Below, one piece after another: positions 8,854 through 17,052 of a stretch of 51,038 nucleotides of DNA. The position numbers were made by a program, and so were the translations under genes. The notes under the pieces were generated by a model. The model did not search any database and was not told where the DNA came from. It saw only the letters and a list, made by a program, of their open reading frames with translations. The DNA comes from Chlamydiota bacterium. GTDB lineage: Bacteria > Auribacterota > JACPWU01. Each line of letters opens with the position of its first letter. Positions within the stretch are counted from its first letter, which is position 1. The stretch covers positions 1-51,038 of the forward strand of contig JACOUC010000066.1 of NCBI GenBank assembly GCA_016178055.1, given 5' to 3'.

Positions 8854-8888
8854 AAAACTATTCTAATATGGTGGTTTAGAATAGTCAA
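8854..8888 (-). promoter_or_regulatory. Leaderless promoter with overlapping palindrome, ATPase gene
   Basis: On the minus strand, a -35 TTGACT (8888-8883), a 17-bp spacer and a -10 TAGAAT (8865-8860) place the start of transcription at about 8853, the A of the ATG. A perfect 10-bp inverted repeat (ACTATTCTAA / TTAGAATAGT, 8857-8866 and 8876-8885) covers the -10 and part of the spacer, as an operator would. No Shine-Dalgarno sequence is present. Confidence 0.6.
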
Positions 8889-8938
8889 TCAATGATTTGT
8901 CCGATCGAAACCCTTGATTAATCTTACAATTTGTAATT

Positions 8939-9736
8939 TTACTCATGGATAGCCCCCACAAGCGTTTTTACAAATTTTTTTACCTCTTTAACTAGATTTG
9001 GACTTGAAACATTCTCTTCAATCTTTTTCACAATGGCACTTCCGACCACAACAGCATCTGCATGTTGGGCTAAGGCTTTTACTTGCTCAGGACCAGAAAT
9101 CCCAAATCCTACGGCCACGGGAAGAGAAGAAATTTTTCTGATGCGCCCAACTAATTGTGGAACTTCTTGAGAAATTTCAGATTGCATTCCCGTTACACCT
9201 GTTCTTGAAACACAGTAAATAAAACCTTTGGCAAATGAGCTAATTTTTTTAATTCTTTCATCCGAACTGGTTGGAGCTACAAGAAAAACTGTGTCAATCG
9301 CTCGATTTGACATCATTTGACAATATTCACTCGCCTCTTCTGGAGGAAGATCGAGCACCAAAATCCCATCGACTCCTGCATTGGACGCGTCTCGGGCAAA
9401 TCCATTTAATCCATATTTCAAAATGGGATTAAGATAGGTAAAGAAAACAATCGGAATTTCAGATTTTTTTCGAATACGGCTGACCAAATCCAAAACTTTA
9501 TGAACCGTTGTTCCCGCTTTGAGAGACCTTTGAGCCGCCAATTGATTCACCACTCCATCAGCCAAAGGATCCGAAAATGGAATTCCAAGCTCCACCCCAT
9601 CTACCCCTAAATCATCAAAGGCATAAACCAAATCCTCCGTCACTCGCATCCCAGGATCCCCTGCAGTGATGTAGGTAATAAGGCCCTTCTTGCCTTCTTT
9701 ACTAAGATTAAAAAATTTGTTTTCAATGCGCTTCAT
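8939..9736 (-). CDS. trpA: Tryptophan synthase alpha chain
   Basis: TrpA cleaves indole-3-glycerol phosphate to indole, which is channelled to TrpB. Catalytic Glu and Asp are in GVELGIPFSDPLADG, and the phosphate-binding GFGISGPEQV and VVGSAIV loops are present. I choose the ATG at 9736 (265 aa) because GGAGGA is just upstream. A longer frame to 9796 adds about 20 residues (MPDKSGGYKIEI...) that are merely translated REP DNA. Unlike the usual coupled trpB-trpA pair, it lies more than 1 kb from trpB, with a RAYT transposase and REP elements between. Confidence 0.95.
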   Translation of the reverse strand: MKRIENKFFNLSKEGKKGLITYITAGDPGMRVTEDLVYAFDDLGVDGVELGIPFSDPLADGVVNQLAAQRSLKAGTTVHKVLDLVSRIRKKSEIPIVFFTYLNPILKYGLNGFARDASNAGVDGILVLDLPPEEASEYCQMMSNRAIDTVFLVAPTSSDERIKKISSFAKGFIYCVSRTGVTGMQSEISQEVPQLVGRIRKISSLPVAVGFGISGPEQVKALAQHADAVVVGSAIVKKIEENVSSPNLVKEVKKFVKTLVGAIHE

Positions 9737-9772
9737 CTCATCCTCCAGAAAATAAATATCAATCTCAATCTT

Positions 9773-10058
9773 GTAGCCGCCCGATTTATCGGGCAAGCTT
9801 TATCGGGCAATTCACGCACTGCCCCATAAATGGGGCGACTACAATGGCTTGCTCCATACATGAAACTCCGTTAAGCGTAGCCGCCCGATTTATCGGGCAA
9901 GCTTTATCGGGCAATTCACGCACTGCCCCATAAATGGGGCGACTACAATGGCTGCATGGGGCGACTACAATGGCTGCATGGGGCGACTACATTAGCTTAA
10001 TGGCGCGACTACGATTACTTGCCAAATCAGTGTAGCCGCGCGAGTTATCGGGCAGCCC
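9773..10058. repeat. REP/BIME palindrome cluster downstream of the RAYT gene
   Basis: Full units lie at 9773-9842 and 9877-9946, each bounded by GTAGCCGCC and GGCGACTAC. Each contains two distinct hairpins, CCCGATTTATCGGG and CCCCATAAATGGGG. Shortened GGGGCGACTAC units follow at about 9947-10015, and a half unit at 10032-10058 is inside the RAYT coding end. The units are separated by a conserved GGCTTGCTCCAT...CCGTTAAGC linker. This is the arrangement of bacterial interspersed mosaic elements mobilised by RAYT enzymes. Confidence 0.9.
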
Positions 10059-10466
10059 TTCGTAAATCTCCTCCCATTTTATCTTTTCAGCTTGAGGATT
10101 ATTTTGAATGTACTCACGTATCTTGAGTAAGGCCTGCTCATTTCTGATCACGTGTTCATAATAATTGGGTTGCCATAAGGGCGCTTTAAACTCATGGGTA
10201 GTCCGTGCCTTAAACCTTCGCACAACTTCCCCTAGTATCAAGTGACACTCATTCAAAACGAGAATCATGTGAACGTGATCATCCATGACGGTGAAATAAT
10301 CAATAGAAACACCTGAAATCTCATTCAATTGCCCGATAAATTGGGCGACTACATCACGATTTATGCCCATAAGCAAGGGCTGGCGATAGTGGGTTACGAT
10401 GGTGATAAAGTAAAAACCATTCGAAGCGTAATCATATCCATACAAACGAGGCTTCTTAATACTCAT
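9987..10466 (-). CDS. REP-associated tyrosine transposase (RAYT, IS200-like Y1 family)
   Basis: This is a single-strand DNA transposase of the HUH class that acts on REP hairpins. The HUH histidines are in MDDHVHMILVL (H64, H66) and the nucleophile is Tyr119 in IREYIQNNP. At 159 aa it has family length. The gene is flanked on both sides by REP units and interrupts trpB-trpA. The last ~22 residues are encoded by REP DNA. Residues 38-48 (DVVAQFIGQLN) are also encoded by a REP-like stretch (10328-10352) matching the flanking elements at 22 of 24 bases. The ATG at 10466 has only a weak ribosome-binding site. Confidence 0.92.
   Translation of the reverse strand: MSIKKPRLYGYDYASNGFYFITIVTHYRQPLLMGINRDVVAQFIGQLNEISGVSIDYFTVMDDHVHMILVLNECHLILGEVVRRFKARTTHEFKAPLWQPNYYEHVIRNEQALLKIREYIQNNPQAEKIKWEEIYEGLPDNSRGYTDLASNRSRAIKLM
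10328..10352. repeat. REP-like half unit inside the RAYT coding sequence
   Basis: TTGCCCGATAAATTGGGCGA plus the following CTAC matches the CCCGATTTATCGGG half of the neighbouring REP units except at two positions. It is translated in frame within the transposase. Confidence 0.75.
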
Positions 10467-10495
10467 GATCTGCGCTCTCTATCTTGTTCACTACC

Positions 10496-10623
10496 CTGCC
10501 CCATAAATGGGGCGACTACAATAGCTTGCTCCATAAATGAAACTCCGTTAAGCGTAGCCGCCCGATTTATCGGGCAAGCTTTATCGGGCAATTCACGCAC
10601 TGCCCCATAAATGGGGCGACTAC
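10496..10623. repeat. REP/BIME units upstream of the RAYT gene
   Basis: A partial unit (10496-10520) and a full unit (10554-10623) are joined by the same linker as on the other side of the transposase. The full unit is essentially identical to those at 9773 and 9877. A degenerate CAATGGGGCAACTAC remnant follows at about 10631-10645. Confidence 0.9.
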
Positions 10624-10711
10624 GATACCTCAATGGGGCAACTACTAACGAAACGTCTCATTCAAAACTGCATCCCCGTCAATTATCGTACCAGTGATAC
10701 GACAATTATCA

Positions 10712-10784
10712 ATTTCATCTTTGCATTGTCATTTTGCATTTTAATTTGTCATTTTGGTCTTTGATTTTTGATATTTAATTTTGA
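10712..10784. repeat. GTCATTTTGATTTTTGATATTT word repeat at the trpB 3' end
   Basis: This is one arm-like copy of the word family seen as full hairpins at 21540, 48294 and 49500. It supplies the last residues of TrpB (about NIKNQRPK) and its stop codon. Confidence 0.75.
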
Positions 10785-11963
10785 AACCACCTCCACATCC
10801 TTATCTCCCCTTCCAGAGAGATTCACAATAATCACCTTTCCTTTACTCTGAGAAGGAGACATTTTAAAAAGATAAGCGACCGCATGCGCAGATTCTAAAG
10901 CAGGAATAATTCCTTCTAGTTTGGCCAAAGTTGAAAAAGCAGCCAAGGCCTCGTCATCTTTGATATAGGTGTATTTTACACGTCCATTTTCCATCAGAAA
11001 GCTATGCTCTGGACCTACTCCCGCATAATCAAGCCCCGCCGAAATTGAATGTGTGGTTCTAATCTGGCCATCTTCATCCTGAAGAACGTAGCTTCTCGAA
11101 CCCTGAAATACGCCAACGGAGCCGCCCGCAAAACGGGCAGCATGCTGGGTCCCATCAATTCCCAATCCCCCTGCTTCTACCCCAACCATTTGAACTGACC
11201 GATCGTCTAAAAATTCATAAAAAAGCCCAATCGAATTGGACCCTCCCCCTACACAAGCAATGAGAAAATCGGGTAAACGCTTGGCTTGGGTTAAAATCTG
11301 TTGACGGGCTTCTCGTCCAATCACACTTTGAAAATCCCTCACAATTCGAGGAAAAGGATGAAGTCCCGCCACGGAACCTAAAATATAATGAGAAGTTCTA
11401 ACATTGGTGACCCAATCCCGAATCGCTTCATTAATCGCATCTTTTAAAGTCTTAGAACCCGTGGTCACAGGAACGACCTGGGCCCCTAAAAGCCTCATTC
11501 GAAAAACATTTAAGGCCTGACGTTTCATGTCCTCTTCACCCATATAAACTGTGCATTCCAAACCAAATAAAGCGCAAACGGTTGCTGTCGCCACTCCATG
11601 CTGACCCGCCCCCGTCTCTGCAATCACCCTTTTTTTTCCCATTCTCTGTGTCACAAGAATTTGACCCATGGTGTTATTAATTTTATGGGCTCCCGTATGG
11701 CACAAGTCTTCCCTTTTTAAATAAATTTTTGCTTTAAGGACTTCTGAAAGTCTTTCGGCAAAATAAAGCGGTGTCGGTCTTCCCACATATTGTTTAAGAT
11801 AAAAGGCCAATTCCTTCTGAAATTTTTTATCTTTTATCGATTCAAGATAAATGCGTTCCAAATCTTCAAGTGCCGTCATCAAAGTCTCTGGGGCAAATTT
11901 TCCCCCATAAGCACCGAAATGACCTTTTTGATCTGGATAATGACCTTTGTATTTTGTCTTCAT
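10749..11963 (-). CDS. trpB: Tryptophan synthase beta chain
   Basis: This PLP enzyme condenses indole with serine to give tryptophan. The PLP lysine is in [10 protein letters not shown], and the phosphate-binding glycine loop is [10 protein letters not shown]. The beta-subunit motif [12 protein letters not shown] is complete. At 404 aa it is typical, apart from a short tail ([10 protein letters not shown]) after [10 protein letters not shown] that is encoded by dispersed-repeat DNA. It follows trpF by 23 nt and lies upstream of the RAYT/REP block that separates it from trpA. Confidence 0.97.
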   Translation of the reverse strand: MKTKYKGHYPDQKGHFGAYGGKFAPETLMTALEDLERIYLESIKDKKFQKELAFYLKQYVGRPTPLYFAERLSEVLKAKIYLKREDLCHTGAHKINNTMGQILVTQRMGKKRVIAETGAGQHGVATATVCALFGLECTVYMGEEDMKRQALNVFRMRLLGAQVVPVTTGSKTLKDAINEAIRDWVTNVRTSHYILGSVAGLHPFPRIVRDFQSVIGREARQQILTQAKRLPDFLIACVGGGSNSIGLFYEFLDDRSVQMVGVEAGGLGIDGTQHAARFAGGSVGVFQGSRSYVLQDEDGQIRTTHSISAGLDYAGVGPEHSFLMENGRVKYTYIKDDEALAAFSTLAKLEGIIPALESAHAVAYLFKMSPSQSKGKVIIVNLSGRGDKDVEVVSKLNIKNQRPK

Positions 11964-11986
11964 CAGATTTTTACACCCCTAATTTT

Positions 11987-12604
11987 CTATTTCCTATTTA
12001 CTGACTTTGCCCGTGTAATAAATTGTCTTACATATTGATGATTTTTCTTGCCAGGCTCTTTTTCCAAGCGGCTACAGGCATCCACTCCATAAGGGCTAAC
12101 TTTTTGAATCGCTTCTTCCACATTTTCAGGGCCTAAGCCCCCTGAAATAATGATGGGTCTTGCTAAAATTTTATATTTTTCAGCCTCTGTCCAATCAAAA
12201 ACCTCTCCCATTCCTCCGAAAGAGCCGCGATGAGGAGAATCTAAAAGAACCCCACAAATTTCTCTATAAGCTTTTAAAGCCTCTACTGAAAATCCTACAC
12301 TGACAGCCTTAATCACAGGCATATCAAATTGACAGCCTTCAGGTTTTTCATTCCCATGAAATTGTAATACCGAAATTCGTGTTTCCTTAATGATCTCCTC
12401 AACCCTATTTCGCTCAGCATTTACAAAAATACCAACACTGGCGATAAAAGGAGGCAGTGTCTGAATAATACGACCTGCTGTTCCTGGCTCAATATAGCGA
12501 GGACTCTTTGGATAAAAATTAAAGCCCAGCGCGTCAGCCCCCGCCTCGACAGCCACCAGGGCATCTTCTAAATTAGTAATACCGCATATTTTGACTTTGA
12601 CCAT
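11987..12604 (-). CDS. trpF: Phosphoribosylanthranilate isomerase
   Basis: TrpF catalyses the Amadori rearrangement before indole-glycerol-phosphate formation. The catalytic Cys is in VKICGITN at the N-terminus, and the catalytic Asp in GVLLDSPHRGSFGGMGEVFDW. I choose the ATG at 12604 (205 aa, normal length), with GAGG 5 nt upstream. The frame stays open another 38 codons upstream (KLEARGKNTKCIYLEPRA...), but that stretch is CTCGAG-word hairpin DNA and unlikely to be native protein. It sits 149 nt downstream of trpC and 23 nt before trpB. Confidence 0.95.
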   Translation of the reverse strand: MVKVKICGITNLEDALVAVEAGADALGFNFYPKSPRYIEPGTAGRIIQTLPPFIASVGIFVNAERNRVEEIIKETRISVLQFHGNEKPEGCQFDMPVIKAVSVGFSVEALKAYREICGVLLDSPHRGSFGGMGEVFDWTEAEKYKILARPIIISGGLGPENVEEAIQKVSPYGVDACSRLEKEPGKKNHQYVRQFITRAKSVNRK

Positions 12605-12638
12605 CATGACCTCAGCTAAACGATGGAAGGAAAGGCGC

Positions 12639-12705
12639 TTGAGGCCAAAGGCTCGAGGCTCGAGGTAAATGCACTTTGTGTTTTTGCCTCGAGCTTCGAG
12701 CTTGT
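12639..12705. repeat. CTCGAG-word hairpin between trpC and trpF
   Basis: GCTCGAGGCTCGAGG words on the left pair with GCCTCGAGCTTCGAGC on the right around an AT-rich loop of about 25 bases. The same words and loop style appear twice inside uvrA (27102-27285, 29328-29420). Flanking GGAAGGAAA and CCTTCC also pair weakly. Confidence 0.85.
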
Positions 12706-12753
12706 TTTTTCCTTCCACCTTCTTTCCGTTTTCTACTTACTATTTACTTCTTA

Positions 12754-13563
12754 CTACTTACTGTACTCTTCTCTCATCAATTCTCGCATTTTCATAGCAA
12801 TATCCGGTGCCGTCATAAAAGCCTCTCCAACCAAAATAGCATCAACCGGAAGCTGAGCGACACGATTCACATCCTCTCTCGTTAAAATCCCGCTCTCAAC
12901 GACTGTGGTTACTCCTGAAATCAAGTCCTGACATAACACTTCACAAGTCTTCAAATCAACTTGAAAGGTCTTTAAGTCCCGATTATTGATCCCGATCAAG
13001 TCAGCACCGCATTCAAGGGCTAGTTTAAGCTCATCTTTCTCATGAACCTCGATCAAAGCTGAAAGTCCAATCTCACGAACCTTAGCAAGAAAAGAAATAA
13101 TTTCTTTCTTTTCTAAGGCTGCAACAATCAATAACACCGCACTTGCGCCATGGGCCTTTGCCTCATAAATCTGATACTCATCAACAATAAAATCTTTTCT
13201 CAAAAGAGGTAAAGAGATATTTTGAGAAATGATTTCTAAATTTTCAAGACTCCCTTGAAAAAATTTTTCATCGGTTAAAACTGAAAGAGCACTCGCCCCC
13301 TTTTTCTCGTAAATTTTGGCAATCATGATAGGATCAAAATCCCTTCGCAATAATCCCTTCGAGGGTGAAGCCTTTTTGACTTCAGCAATAAGCCTGAGAG
13401 CCTTCCCTGGAGGCCGCTGAATAGCCTTCTTAAATGAAGAAACTTTAGAAAAATTTTTCAAAGAAATCAGCGATATTATTTTTTCGAGCGGAAATATCTT
13501 TTTGGCGTTTTCAACCTTTCTTTTTTTATATTGAATAATTTCTTCTAAAAAAGTGCCGGCCAT
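12754..13563 (-). CDS. trpC: Indole-3-glycerol phosphate synthase
   Basis: TrpC closes the indole ring by decarboxylation. The family signature IAEVKKASPSKG (about residues 59-70) carries the catalytic Lys, LLRKDFIVDEYQ the second Lys-Asp pair, and LIGINNRDL plus VVESGI the rest of the barrel active site. At 269 aa it has normal length. It starts 7 nt after the trpD stop, so the two are co-translated neighbours. It is followed by a repeat-filled 149-nt gap before trpF. Confidence 0.97.
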   Translation of the reverse strand: MAGTFLEEIIQYKKRKVENAKKIFPLEKIISLISLKNFSKVSSFKKAIQRPPGKALRLIAEVKKASPSKGLLRRDFDPIMIAKIYEKKGASALSVLTDEKFFQGSLENLEIISQNISLPLLRKDFIVDEYQIYEAKAHGASAVLLIVAALEKKEIISFLAKVREIGLSALIEVHEKDELKLALECGADLIGINNRDLKTFQVDLKTCEVLCQDLISGVTTVVESGILTREDVNRVAQLPVDAILVGEAFMTAPDIAMKMRELMREEYSK

Positions 13564-13570
13564 CGTTCCT

Positions 13571-14581
13571 CTAATGTGTCAATTCAATCAACTGATTTAA
13601 TTTCTCCATGGCCTTACCAGAATCAATGGCCTCTTGAGATTTTTGAAGCGCTTCTTCTAAACTCAAGGCTCTTCGTCCGGCCAAAACTGCAAATGCAGCA
13701 TTTAAAATTACAATATCCCGCTGGGGGCCTTTTTTGCCATCCAAGATATTGCGTGTAATTCCTATATTCTTATCCAAATCTCCCCCTCGAAGATCAGCCG
13801 AATTTGAGCGTTGAAAGCCCAAAGATTCTGGATTAAAAAAATATGAATCCATTTGCCCATCTTTTAGGTGAGAGATCCACGTCGGCCCTGTTGTTGTCAC
13901 TTCATCCAGTCCATCTTCCCCATGAACGACAAAGGCCTCCAAACTCCCTAATTTCATCAAAACTTGTGCCAAAGGCCGAACCCACTCTTTTTTGAAAACG
14001 CCCAGCACTTGAGCTTTCGCTCCCACTGGATTGGTTAAAGGCCCCAAAAGATTAAAGACCGAGCGAACCCCTATTTCCTTACGTGGCAAAGAAACCTGTA
14101 TCATAGAGGGATGAAAAAGAGGAGCAAATAAAAAACAGATTCCAATTTTTTCTAGCGCCTCCTTCATCCGAGAAAAATCAGCATCAATTCTGACCCCTAA
14201 CCCCTTCAAAAGATCGGCACTCCCGCACTGGCTCGAGATGGCCGCATTTCCATGTTTAGCAATGGGCACCCCTACCCCCGCAGCCACAAAAGCAGCTGTC
14301 GTCGAAATATTAAATGTCTTACCCCCATCCCCACCCGTTCCACAAGTATCCACAACCCATGAATGGTGTGAATCCATTGGACGAACCTTCTGTCGCATCA
14401 CCGTCGCAAAACCCGTAAGCTCGTCGACTGTTTCCCCTTTCATCCGAAAAGCTACAAGTAAAGCCGCAACTTGAACCGAGGTTAATTTCCCAGTCATGAT
14501 CTCTTCCATCAGAAGTGCCGCCTCTTCTTGAGACAAATTTTCTTTTTGAATCACCCGCTCAAGAATCTCCTTAAAAATCAT
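13571..14581 (-). CDS. trpD: Anthranilate phosphoribosyltransferase
   Basis: This enzyme transfers phosphoribose from PRPP to anthranilate. The PRPP-binding loop GTGGDGGKTFNIST and the KHGNAAISSQCGSADLL anthranilate loop are intact. The start at 14581 (336 aa, MIFKEIL...) matches family length and has AAAGG 6 nt upstream. The frame continues 53 codons further upstream through AACTTTGAAC-word repeat DNA and antiparallel hesB sequence, which is not credible protein. trpE and trpG are not in the window, so anthranilate synthase must be encoded elsewhere. Confidence 0.96.
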   Translation of the reverse strand: MIFKEILERVIQKENLSQEEAALLMEEIMTGKLTSVQVAALLVAFRMKGETVDELTGFATVMRQKVRPMDSHHSWVVDTCGTGGDGGKTFNISTTAAFVAAGVGVPIAKHGNAAISSQCGSADLLKGLGVRIDADFSRMKEALEKIGICFLFAPLFHPSMIQVSLPRKEIGVRSVFNLLGPLTNPVGAKAQVLGVFKKEWVRPLAQVLMKLGSLEAFVVHGEDGLDEVTTTGPTWISHLKDGQMDSYFFNPESLGFQRSNSADLRGGDLDKNIGITRNILDGKKGPQRDIVILNAAFAVLAGRRALSLEEALQKSQEAIDSGKAMEKLNQLIELTH

Positions 14582-14597
14582 GTTTTGCCTTTTATTT

Positions 14598-14641
14598 TTC
14601 AGTTTTTCAACTTTGAACTTTACACTTTTAACTTTACACTT
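14598..14641. repeat. AACTTTGAACTTT word repeat between the HesB-like gene and trpD
   Basis: CAACTTTGAACTTTACACTTTTAACTTTACACTTTT words on the plus strand fill nearly the whole 52-bp gap and touch the last codons of the HesB-like gene. Confidence 0.7.
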
Positions 14642-14969
14642 TTTTATTACACCCGCACCCACCTTTTTTCTCATGACACTCACCATCCGCAGAAAAAGCA
14701 TTCGAAAGTTCAAAAACGCCATCCAATCCATCTTCGACAAAATCGACGACTAAACCCACAACATATTTTAAGGATTGGGGGTCAATAAACACCTGAAATT
14801 CATTGAAAGAAACGACCGTATCTCCTCGGTCAGGATCGTCGAGCCCAATCACATAGCGCCCCTGTTCCAGCAAAAAGCGGACTCCCTTTCCGGCGTCCCT
14901 TAAGAGATATTCCTTGATCTTTGCTGAGGCTCTTGAAGTAAAACTAATTCTGGACTGGGAGGGGGGCAT
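14634..14969 (-). CDS. HesB/IscA-family A-type Fe-S protein lacking the first conserved cysteine
   Basis: The fold signature FIDPQSLKYVVGLVVDFVEDGLDGVFEL is that of A-type iron-sulfur carriers (IscA, ErpA, HesB). Those proteins use three Cys. Here the first (normally in a GGCSG-like loop) is absent, where GVRFLLEQGRYVIGL is read instead. The C-terminus has an enlarged Cys cluster, GECHEKKGGCGCNKK. A standard carrier role is therefore doubtful. I prefer the ATG at 14969 (111 aa) over a TTG at 14990. It overlaps the upstream siroheme decarboxylase gene by 26 nt, implying coupling. Confidence 0.75.
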   Translation of the reverse strand: MPPSQSRISFTSRASAKIKEYLLRDAGKGVRFLLEQGRYVIGLDDPDRGDTVVSFNEFQVFIDPQSLKYVVGLVVDFVEDGLDGVFELSNAFSADGECHEKKGGCGCNKKV

Positions 14970-15987
14970 ACTTTTTTTCCCAAGCTTCAAATTCAGGTGA
15001 AAAATATTTTACCCGGGTCTTTTTATATTCGGTCGAACTGTATAGAGCTTGATATTCCATCAGCCCTGTTTCTTCCGATATCACTTTCAAAATTTTCTCG
15101 CACTCTTCCTCATTTTTCCCATGGACCATCGAAAAAAGTGGATAAGGCCAATCGGGATAAGTTGGCCGCCGATAACAGTGTGAAACAGCCTTAAAAGCAG
15201 CCATCTTAGCACCCATTTCATCTATTTTTTCTAAGGGCACCTTCCAAACCCCCATGGCATTGGCCATAAAACCGGCCCGACGATGATTGAGAATGGCGGC
15301 GAAACGTCTCATTTTTCCTCGTTCAACTAAATTTTTGATCCCCTTAAAAAGACGCTCTTCACTAAAGCCCAAATTTTGGGCTTTGATTTTAAAAGGCTCT
15401 AACGTAAGTTCCAGATCTTCCTGAAGCTCAAGAATGAGTCTGATATCTTCCTTTGAAAGGGGTTCTCGATTCACCTTTGCTTCATTATAAATTCCCTGTT
15501 CGCTTTTTGCTAAATTCACTTCAGAATTCATGTCCAGCGTAACCCCAATTTTATACAACTTCAGGGTGGGCATCACCCGAATAGACTCTACCTTTGAAAG
15601 ATGACCGATTAAATCCACTGTCTTTTCAAGATCCATAGAGCTTTCGGGAGAAACAGCAATGGTAAACCAAAGATTAAATTCATGATTGCGGCGATAGTTA
15701 TGAGTGACCCCCGGATGTTCATTAATCACTTCAGCCGTTTCTCGGATGCGATAAGACTCCGCCTTGGCCGCAACGAGGCTTGATTGATACCCCATGCTTC
15801 GCGTGTCAAAAATTGCATTAATCTGACGAATCATGTTAAGCTTCTTCATCTTCTGAATACTCATCAGAGCTTCATTTTCAGTTATATTAAGTGATTCTCC
15901 CAAAGCCTTAAAAGGGCGAATAACCAAAGGGAAATCTTCCTGAATCCGTGTTAAAATTTTTCGATCAACATTCGATAATTCTGTCAT
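14944..15987 (-). CDS. Siroheme decarboxylase, fused AhbA-AhbB/NirDL-type
   Basis: These Lrp/AsnC-like enzymes decarboxylate siroheme to 12,18-didecarboxysiroheme, the branch point to alternative heme b or heme d1. Two homologous units are joined in 347 aa. Each has an N-terminal winged helix (VDRKILTRIQEDFPL and DIRLILELQEDLELT) and an AsnC-like ferredoxin domain. The His/Tyr/Arg motifs THNYRRNHEFNLWFT (about residue 95) and SHCYRRPTYPDWPYPLF (about residue 269) are those of AhbA/AhbB. GAGG lies 5 nt before the ATG. It follows the TrpD2-like gene by 12 nt. Confidence 0.88.
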   Translation of the reverse strand: MTELSNVDRKILTRIQEDFPLVIRPFKALGESLNITENEALMSIQKMKKLNMIRQINAIFDTRSMGYQSSLVAAKAESYRIRETAEVINEHPGVTHNYRRNHEFNLWFTIAVSPESSMDLEKTVDLIGHLSKVESIRVMPTLKLYKIGVTLDMNSEVNLAKSEQGIYNEAKVNREPLSKEDIRLILELQEDLELTLEPFKIKAQNLGFSEERLFKGIKNLVERGKMRRFAAILNHRRAGFMANAMGVWKVPLEKIDEMGAKMAAFKAVSHCYRRPTYPDWPYPLFSMVHGKNEEECEKILKVISEETGLMEYQALYSSTEYKKTRVKYFSPEFEAWEKKYAPLPVQN

Positions 15988-15999
15988 GAATCCTCATCT

Positions 16000-17052
16000 C
16001 TAAACTTTCATATTTTGTGAAGTGTTCATTTTACGTAAAGTTTGCAACTTATTCAATGCCTGTCTTGAGTCTAAAGAGTCTCTTGCCCGATTGACTGCTT
16101 CAGCTAAATTGTTGGTGATCTCAGATGCATAAATTAATAAGGCCCCATTGAGGATGCTTAAGTCCCTCAAAGCACCCTCCTTAGACTCTAAACACTTCAC
16201 AACAAAATCTGCATTTTCTTGTGGAGTCAATCCTTCAAATACCGGTTCTTCAATCGCTTCAAATCCCAACTCCTTCGGCTGAATCATCATTGGAATAAAT
16301 TCATTCCCGCGAAGTTCGACTATTTTGGTCACCCGATTCAAACGACAATCCGGAGTTCCTTCCATCCCTTGAACCACCAGTGCATGCTTTGCATTTAATT
16401 TTTCCAAAACATTAGGAATGGTTTGTAAATAGGGTCCATGATAGACGGAAATGACCTGATGAGGTGCATTCATGGGATTCCATAATTTCTCGATATGATT
16501 AAAAACCGTCCTCAGTCCGAGCTCCTCTCGAATTCTTTTTAATTGGGCCACACGAGGTGAAATTTCTTCAATCGAAAGAAATCCGACACCTATTTTTTCT
16601 AAAATTTCTTTCACACGAATCATCGGTTCATCAATAGAAACACCTAAAATCTTAAAAACATCCAGAACACTTACCCCATATTTAGGAGGGGTCTCGGATT
16701 GGCCATGAAGCAAAACTTGAGCCCCTGCCCCCGCAGCCACGAACGCAGCAACAGGCATCAGGTGAGGGAATTTAATTTTTCCATCATAAGCCACTCCGCA
16801 ATCGACAAAATGCTTAAAATGGGTATGAATTTGATGACAAAAATTCCGGGTCACTTTGGTAAAAGCAGCCAATTCTTCGACCGTTTCACCCTGCATTCTC
16901 AAAGGGACCAAAAGTGCCCCTATCTGGGCATCCGTCGCTTCCCCTTCTAAAATGAGCTGAAAGGCTCGTTCAGCCTCTTCAGAAGTTAAGTTTCTGGAAA
17001 GCTTCGGCCCTGTTCCTACAGCTTTAATGTATTTACGAAATTCGAGATTCAT
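16000..17052 (-). CDS. TrpD2-like paralogue of anthranilate phosphoribosyltransferase
   Basis: The fold of TrpD is recognisable: helical N-terminus, AFVAAGAGAQVLLHGQSE, LGLRTVFNHIEKLWNP and LNGALLIYASE. However, the PRPP loop GTGGDGGKTFN is replaced by GVAYDGKIKFP, and the KHGN loop by LHGQ. This is the pattern of the TrpD2/YbiB group, which lacks anthranilate transferase activity and in E. coli binds nucleic acid. At 350 aa it is full length. Its ATG overlaps the vapC stop (ATGA), and the siroheme decarboxylase follows 12 nt later. A true trpD is present in the same operon, so this copy is free to do something else. Confidence 0.82.
   Translation of the reverse strand: MNLEFRKYIKAVGTGPKLSRNLTSEEAERAFQLILEGEATDAQIGALLVPLRMQGETVEELAAFTKVTRNFCHQIHTHFKHFVDCGVAYDGKIKFPHLMPVAAFVAAGAGAQVLLHGQSETPPKYGVSVLDVFKILGVSIDEPMIRVKEILEKIGVGFLSIEEISPRVAQLKRIREELGLRTVFNHIEKLWNPMNAPHQVISVYHGPYLQTIPNVLEKLNAKHALVVQGMEGTPDCRLNRVTKIVELRGNEFIPMMIQPKELGFEAIEEPVFEGLTPQENADFVVKCLESKEGALRDLSILNGALLIYASEITNNLAEAVNRARDSLDSRQALNKLQTLRKMNTSQNMKV

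Noticed and set aside
9737-9796. Upstream extension of trpA (MPDKSGGYKIEI...)
   Set aside because: It is translated REP sequence, and GGAGGA precedes the ATG at 9736.
12607-12718. Upstream extension of trpF (KLEARGKNTKCIYLEPRA...)
   Set aside because: The extension is CTCGAG-word hairpin DNA. A good ribosome-binding site and the family N-terminus lie at 12604.
14582-14740. Upstream extension of trpD by 53 codons
   Set aside because: It overlaps the HesB-like gene and an AACTTTGAA repeat, while the start at 14581 has a ribosome-binding site and correct family length.
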